DNA from: Siderastrea radians
Lineage: Eukaryota; Cnidaria; Anthozoa; Scleractinia; Rhizangiidae
DNA: 64,000 nucleotides
NCBI GenBank assembly: GCA_964017195.1
Contig: OZ024894.1
Coordinates: 4,738,347 to 4,802,346, forward strand
Direction: 5' to 3'
Shown: piece by piece, positions 57,688-64,000 of the stretch
Position numbering within the stretch: the stretch's first letter is position 1
Layout of the letters: the number at the start of each line of letters is the position of its first letter
Notes under the pieces: generated by a model
What the model saw: only the letters and a program-made list of their open reading frames with translations
What the model was told of the DNA's origin: nothing
Databases searched by the model: none
Position numbers and translations under genes: made by a program

Positions 57688-59153
57688 GTAAGGTCAAGTA
57701 CACTAAAAAAAAGAGTCTATGACGCATTGTAAATTTGTTTGCGAGGTTTACCCTACTTAACGACTGAGCAGAATCTCAGACGGACGTTTTGGTAGCTAGG
57801 TGCAGAAAAATACATCAATTTTCAGTCCAAATTATGACAAATGAAATGTTTGCAATCTCAGTTGGCAAATTAGATTTTACGTGTGCTCAGAATTGCTCAG
57901 ACAGACCTTTTCTATCTTAAACTGAATCGTGTCGTGTTAAGCGTTGAACATTTGGGAGAGGAGCTGTTTTATCGAATCAAATCAGTTCCGAGATTTGCCT
58001 TTCGTAAACTTGACTAAGTGCCCAGAGTACAGAGTTTTTTGGTTTTTTTTTTTTTGTCTTTTTTTTTTACAAAATATATATTTCCATTTCATAATGAAAC
58101 GTAGCTGGGGCGAGTAATAACCGGTAAACACGTAAAAACTATTTTCAAAATATCGAGTAAGCACGCAAGAGCGCCAAGCTTGCGAGCACCAAAAAGGCCT
58201 ATGAGCAAATTGATAAATTTCTCAAACCTTCTCTCTCTTCGCTTCTCTCGTCGTGTCCCAAAAAACGGTAATTGTCTCTGTTCTATTTCTGCCAGTTAAA
58301 AGAAAAAAGTTTCTTTTAAAGCTGAATTCAATTTCCTCTTTAAAATATTATTTTAAGTTTATACAGCGTTGTATTTTTTCTCGGTAATTGGTTTCTCTTT
58401 TGACTTCTTTGTTTTATGGCACCTACGTAAGACCAAGTTGAATTTTTAGTTTTGTAGTTTATTTTACATTTTTTTCAAATTTCGACCTACTGTTACTGAA
58501 TGTTTTCTCTCCTTTTGAGGTAATTTTAGTGACTTTTATTATATCGTGGTGAATTCACGAAATTCATCACGTTCAGGATCACGGATTCCTAAGACAATGA
58601 TGTGATTTCCACTTCATAGGAAGTAAAGGCAAAAAATGGACCCGTTATTTTTTAGCTTACCACGTATACAAGACTATTTAATCAGTATTAATAAGAAAAA
58701 AATTCAACTTATACTTGAGCAAACCAAAAAGAATTTTATTTGCGGTATTTTTTTAAATTATTTAGACATTATCACTGTATTATTTTAAAGTGACTAAAAT
58801 AGGTGAAATTTCACATTTTCAAGAAATCTACCTACTATGTTCCGTTTATTGCTTCATCGTTCTTTCACAACTGACCAAAAGAGCATGATTTCCCATAATT
58901 TTTCAGTTAAACGATAGACATTATCTTAGAATTTTTAACGAGCGAAGAAGTTGACACCTCTCATTTTTCGAGGAATCCACCTCGAATGATCCTTTTAACG
59001 TCTCATTGTAGGCGCAGCCGTCGAAAAATTTGAAAAATACTCGTACTTACAAATCGTTCAGACTACTGAGATAATAGCGTCACTCTTCACGCCTTTACAG
59101 CTTTCTTTTTTGATGAATTGCTAGTCTGTTATTTTCCTTTTTATAACATGTAG
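57688..59153 (+). other. Intron between exons d and T, unit E
   Basis: Copy of 16160-17624, with T-runs near 58040. No gene seen. Confidence 0.45.
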
Positions 59154-59470
59154 GTCCAGAGGAAAATCATAATACCAAAGAACATACATGTACAAGCCGA
59201 CAAGCTGAACGAAAGAATGATTTCTTGACACCATTCTTCTACAGCGCTGTTGTAGGAGTTAGGTTCGTGGCGTTAGTAACGCCAATTGTTTTCACAGTGT
59301 ACTGGGTGCTGAAGAAACAAAGAGGTCTCAAGCGACCGTGTTGCTACCGCGTTCGTATCGAGCTGATTGAAGGGTTCACGGTGAATCACGGCAACCGGGG
59401 AACAAAACTACAGCGCGTTGAATCACATCCAAATAAAATAACTGGAGGACACAACGCAACACTTGTTTAA
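59154..59470 (+). CDS. Exon T, unit E copy: stalk, membrane segment, altered tail
   Basis: It holds 104 open codons after TAACATGTAG. Same stalk (with the TCTSRQAERKND form of unit C), membrane segment (GVRFVALVTPIVFTVYWVL, with an Arg inside the hydrophobic run), KK and basic tail. The last motif reads HNATLV, so the tyrosine is lost. With Arg in the membrane segment and no YxxL, it looks like a decaying or modified copy. It is the sister of the unit C exon. Confidence 0.6.
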
Positions 59471-60012
59471 TTTTGGAAGAGGATGTGCATGTCTTACTTC
59501 AGAAAGAACTTTATATGTTAAACTTTTGGAAGCCGATTCTAACTTTGACTTAACTAAAGATCGGTACTGAAGAATTAAAAAATGCACCACAGATTTTTTT
59601 GTAATCAATGGATCCCAGTCGTGATTTACAGCAAGGCTTTAAGCCACCTAAGTTCGGATTATTCATTTTGTTTTGGGTCCACGTTTTATCCATGCGAAGG
59701 ACAGCTCTACTTGATTTTACTGATCAATCAAAGTCTTTGTTGTGTCTCTTGAGAAGAGTCTCTTTCTTAATTTCAAGTTTTACCGACAGTTATTAACTTT
59801 TAAAGAGCAAACTTTTTCATGTTTGAATTTGAAGCCTTTAACCTTCTTTTCCTACAAATTAAGGCTGTTTGATGTTGGCACGAAATTTACACCTAGTTTA
59901 TATTACCTCACTCTTATGAATTTTAGATTTTAGTGGGCGCAATTAGAACAAGTACAACAACAAAGCAAAACGTTGTTTTGCAGTGCCCAGAGTTCCATTG
60001 ATAGCACAACTA
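59471..60012. repeat. Spacer past exon T, unit E
   Basis: Near-identical to 37594-38140. No gene seen. Confidence 0.55.
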
Positions 60013-62958
60013 GTAACCTGCGATCAGGCTCTATTTTCGTTTCGCTTGGTGAAACATTCAGGCGGGACGGGCGAAACGAAAAATAGAGCCTGATACAATT
60101 CTTCTACGGAACGTCTGCCGCCCACTTTTTTTGATTGATTGACATTCAACAAAACAGCCAATCAAAATTTCTTCTGCTTGCACGATCCTCGGTATGCAAA
60201 TCTCCCATAACGGCAATTCGCAGAAAGTCACGTAAATGTCGGCAAAAAAAAAAAATCATAGGCTACGATATATCTTCTAGGCACAAGTACTCAAATTTAC
60301 ACGATTGCTAACTTGAAGGTTCCGGTACTGTACATGGTTGCTCTGTCTGAGCTGAAACTGAATGAAAATTCAAAACACGACGAGGTTGTGATGTACCAAA
60401 ATATGCTGCATGCTTGAATCATTTCCCATTTCAGGTGGTATCTGGAAATATTCTCTTCCCAATTGTACCGATTTTCTGCGTAAAAAACCTTGGACAATTA
60501 AGAGAAATACCTTCAGTTTCATTCTTTAGAATAAAAACATAAATAAAACCGTTTATAAACAAAGGGGTATTTTGTAATTTAATTCGAGAAGTGATAAATA
60601 TTTGAAATTAGCAGCGAATTTTATCTCTAAGCAGCAGCGAATTTTGAAACGAAGAACATCTATTATAAAACTAGTCAGATCCTTTGATGTCAATGTCAGA
60701 GATCAATAAAACGACATAAGTATTAAACAATGAATGAATAAACTGAAAATCGTTATTGCGACTTGATTGCGGTTCTCGCCAAACATTACCGTGCGAGCAG
60801 AGGCCCTTCGATCTGCTCGCAGGGTAGCCAAACATTAGTTCACCGTTAAGTCAGCTGTTAAGTTTACCGAATTATCGGTTGACTTGTTGATCATTCTTGG
60901 CGAAAGATACTTGCTCGTCTGCTGTTCGTTTTGTTTCGTAAGACGCGGAAACAGCCACCACTCTGTTCATGTTATCAATACTAGTTGAAACACAGGCAGC
61001 CCAAGCTAAGGTTGAGAGCTGCGCATAAATTAGACTGTTTTTTCCACGCTATGCATAATAATGACATCGGCAACATTTAAGAGTTTGTATGGAAATGATA
61101 CAAAACGTCTCAAATTGCCACAAATCAGAAAGAAGTCGAAATAAAAAAGATTTGTCTTATTTCATTGTTTTATTGGTCATTATTGGAGGGCTTCCTGGGC
61201 TGGTTTGAAGCTTTTTGGGCGAGAAATTGAGGTTTATATTTTTCATCAGTTACTGAACGTTTAGAATTAATTAAAGGCAGGAAACAGTTTCACACTGCAC
61301 CTCACTTGAGGTTCGATAAATTCCATCACAAGAAACGAATCGCCCTACAACTTCAAAGGTGTATTCTTGGGTCTTGCGCATACCTCTGTTCTTTCTCATG
61401 GGTTCCAGATCCTATTTTAAGCCGTCGAAAATCCCTCTTAAATACGAAACTCGCCTTTCCTGGTATGCGTTTTCATTTGAAGTGCACACATGAATCATTG
61501 CGAGCCGCGTTTCGACGACAAAATGTCCCTCAGCCGAGGAGAGGATGAGTGAGATTGTCCACAAGCAGAAGGCGACACTGCGGAGTCCAGAGAGGTCGGT
61601 TCGAGGGAAATAGAAAACTATTGGCACGCCCGTGAAATTTAGTCGCCTTACTTGACGCCACGAGCACGCTTTAATGTCTTCGTGCGACAATATATTAGCA
61701 TAGTGATTTGTTCCGTCACATTACCTGTTTACCGCTAAAAAAATGTTGTCGAAATTTAGAAGCAGAGACGAGGAGCAATTTCCATCTAGAAAAAAAATTG
61801 CACCGGCTTTCAAAGGAATGGAAATTGTGGTGGGTATTTTCCACGGTCACGGTCAGCCGCTCTAATATTTCTCTATTTCTGTAAACCGACCTCTCTGGAC
61901 TCCGCTGTGTCGTGTTTGCTAATGTCGACAATCTCACTCAGCCTGTCCCCGGCTGAGGGACATTTTGTCGTCGAAACGCGGCTCGCAATGATTCATGTGT
62001 GCACTTCAAATAAAAACGCATACCAGGAAAGGCGAGTTTCGTATTTTAGAGGGATTTTCGACGGCTTAAAATAGGATCTGGAACCCATGAGAAAGAACAG
62101 AGGTATGCGCAAGACCCAAGAATATACCTTTGAAGTTGTAGGGCAATTGGTTTATTGTGATGGAATTTATCGAACCTCAAGTGAGGTGCAGTGTGAAATT
62201 GTTTCCTGCCTTTAATTAATTCTAAACGTTCAGTAACTGATGAAAAATATAAACCTCAATTTCTCGCCCAAAAAGCTTCAAACCAGCCCAGGAAGCCCTC
62301 AAATAATGACCAATACAACAATGAAATAAGGCAAATCTTTTTTATTTCGACTTCTTTCTGATTTGTGGCAATTTGAGACGTTTTGTATCATTTCCATACA
62401 AACTCTTAAATGCTGCCGATGTCATTATTATGCATAGTGTGCTGATCTCATTATTATGCATAGCGTGGAAAAAACAGTCTGTCTATGCGCAGCTCTCAAC
62501 CTTAGCTTGGGCTGCCTGTGGTTGAAAGCCGTCAAATGAAAATTCCGCGACACGATGCGATAAAACAGAATACATACTTCACTGTTGCTGTACTTCTCTG
62601 CTCCAGGTGAGAGACAGCTTGCGTCAAACCGAACGCCATTCTCAGGAGAGAAAGAAATGGTGACAATTCTCCTAGAACGACGAGAATTTATTAGAGCAAC
62701 GCATTTTACTTCGGCAGACTTGTTCCTTGGTCAGTTGGTTGTCCCTTGGCGATGGCGGTCGGATCGAAATCTCGTAGACAATTTACTTCCGTTGACAGCT
62801 CTATTGTTAAAGGGCCAATCAGATTGCGAGATTCCGCGGCCAAAATTTGGCCGCCGACATGAACTTCTGTGAGAGATTGTATCAGGCCCTATTTTAGCGA
62901 GCGACCAACATAAGAGAATATGAGAGCGATGCTAAAATTCGGCCTGATCGCAGGTTAC
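60013..62958. mobile_element. 2.9-kb DNA transposon, GTAACCTGCGATCAGGC ends
   Basis: Inverted ends GTAACCTGCGATCAGGC and complement; ACAACTA, or nine bases if ACAACTAGT is counted, is duplicated at 60006 and 62959. Unit C shows the uninserted site near 38118. Each end has its own subterminal hairpin (around GCTCTATTTTCGTTTCGC, and around GGCCCTATTTTAGC). The duplication length suggests a Mutator- or hAT-like element. It contains a nested palindrome. No transposase seen. Confidence 0.7.
60991..62520. mobile_element. 1.5-kb palindromic foldback element, nested
   Basis: Arms of about 620-640 bp (60991-61606 and 61880-62520) start CACAGGCAGCCCAAGC; loop of about 270 bp. GTTGAAA is duplicated at 60984-60990 and 62521-62527. 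Frames at 61306-61548 and 61412-61690 lie in the arms and are not evidence of genes. Confidence 0.75.
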
Positions 62959-63100
62959 ACAACTAGTTACAAGAGAAAACAAAAGCAATAAGTTATTGTA
63001 TGATTAAAAAAAAAATCTCGAAAGATACTAGATCGATTTTCATATCAGGTAGAGTAAGATAATCACTAAAATGCAAAATAAAAAAGGTAACCTCCTTTAA

Positions 63101-63174
63101 AGGCACCGATGGGATTTGAACCGACGACCTCCTATTTACTAGACAGGCGCTCTAACCAAATGAGCTACGGCGCA
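63101..63174 (-). pseudogene. tRNA-Thr(AGT), probably degraded
   Basis: Full length with anticodon loop CTAGTAA, but the first acceptor pair is mismatched and the T stem (GTCGG/CCCAT) has a C-C mismatch and a G-T. It could still be marginally active. Confidence 0.65.
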
Positions 63175-63288
63175 ATGCGATTGCTTAACATTATATCACA
63201 TCTGATTATATGAAGAGTTTAGGTTTTCTACAGTATTTCTTATTCTTCAAATCTTGTGAAAAAAAATGTTTACTTATTTACTTGATTG

Positions 63289-63354
63289 TAGGCTGCGTGC
63301 AGACGTCCCTTTTCCGCGGGTGGAAGGAAATAGGAGACGTCTGCACGCAGGCTA
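63289..63354. mobile_element. 66-bp MITE with 8-bp target duplication
   Basis: TAGGCTGCGTGCAGACGTC and complement, flanked by CTTGATTG at 63281-63288 and 63355-63362. Unit C at about 38415 has the empty site. Eight bases fits the hAT superfamily. Confidence 0.8.
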
Positions 63355-63586
63355 CTTGATTGGTGAGCTCTTAAAAGCCCCTAGGGAATACTAAATGCAT
63401 TTTTTAACAATGATATCGATGAGGTATGCCATGGCCGGGGACATGCGGCGTCCAGGCGCTTTCTTTGGGTCGAACTCGCATCCACCCTTCGGCCCTCTCT
63501 GGCACTACAGCTCATTTTGTTCTCCTTAAGGGCAATACCAACTATGGAGGTAATAATTATTAGAGATTCTAAATAAAAGAGAAAAG

Positions 63587-63659
63587 GGGCCTGTCCGGGA
63601 GTCGAACCCGGGACCTCTCGCACCCCAAAGCGACAATCATGCCACTAGACCAACAGGCC
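63587..63659 (-). pseudogene. tRNA-Pro, degraded
   Basis: 73 nt, one extra G in the anticodon loop (TTTGGGGT) and a G-G mismatch at the first anticodon-stem pair. T arm and acceptor are intact. Confidence 0.75.
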
Positions 63660-64000
63660 TCACGCACACAAGATAACTGCGAATTTTATATCAAAAATTA
63701 AAATATTTATTTATTAATTAATAAATAGTTATTTGTTAATTAATCATAACGGTTTTAACAACATTGGTCAGTAAATTAATGTTGTGTTTGCCTCGAACTT
63801 TTTCTTGAAACTTTGTTACGAAAATGTGCTTATATATTTGTAAGCGAGTTGATGAAAACTAATATTCAAACAAAAGGTCTGTGAACCTTGCCTCGTTTTC
63901 GACAAAGAAGAAAGAGGCATCTCGAATGGAACGGCCTCGATGACATTCTCTCCCAAGGAGTCCACGATCCTTAGCTGGTTGTTTGTCTTGGAAAACTTCA

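Larger units (their letters stand above)
50631..64000 (+). repeat. Tandem unit E (runs off the window)
   Basis: Same order as unit B: exon b 51932, 4.2-kb insertion, exon c 56657, exon d 57462, exon T 59154, 2.9-kb insertion, tRNA-Thr 63101, tRNA-Pro 63587. Its exon T and the region past it group with unit C. The spacer at 50631-51191 and 63660-64000 has no gene. Confidence 0.8.

Noticed and set aside
62585..62872. 95-codon frame near right end of the 2.9-kb transposon
   Set aside because: It runs into the subterminal hairpin and has no recognisable motif.

Overview
The window is AT-rich, intron-bearing animal nuclear DNA. It holds eukaryotic Pol III tRNA genes, a BEL/Pao LTR retrotransposon, a tRNA-headed retroposon and many foldback DNA transposons. 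There are no bacterial operons and no ordinary single-copy gene. A cnidarian (coral or anemone type) host is my best guess from the repeat types, but the sequence does not prove it.

The backbone is a tandem segmental duplication. Unit A is 10-13295, unit B 13296-21661, an inverted partial copy lies at 21893-26846, unit C is 27217-39125, unit D 39126-50630, and unit E runs from 50631 off the right edge. A complete unit contains, in order: a spacer with a foldback element that carries a 190-bp MITE; candidate coding exons b, c and d; a long intron; a terminal exon T; a tRNA-Thr(AGT); a tRNA-Pro; and a 1.1-kb TA-flanked DNA transposon (here 'Q').

Exons b-c-d-T look like the remains of one multi-exon gene. 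T encodes a hydrophilic stalk, one membrane segment, a KK stop-transfer and a short tail ending in a Y-A-T-L motif, so the product would be a small type I membrane protein with an inhibitory-receptor-like (ITIM-like) tail. I do not recognise the ectodomain. No unit has all its exons intact. Exon b is open in A and B, exon c only in C, exon d in B, and exon T in C, D and E. The array is therefore mostly pseudogenic, or its working parent lies elsewhere.

Insertions inflate the units. Unit A has a 2.3-kb TTAA foldback element and a 6.0-kb BEL/Pao element on the minus strand. Unit B has a solo LTR inside exon T. The inverted copy has a tRNA-headed retroposon inside exon T. Unit C has a Crypton/QRICH1-like fragment and a 4.8-kb TTAA foldback element. 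Unit D has a 5.0-kb TTAA foldback element. Unit E has a 4.2-kb element with internal tandem repeats, and a 2.9-kb element with a nested 1.5-kb palindrome. Because the units are paralogues, most insertions can be defined precisely by comparison with an empty sister site. All coordinates of repeat arms were read by eye and may be a few bases off.
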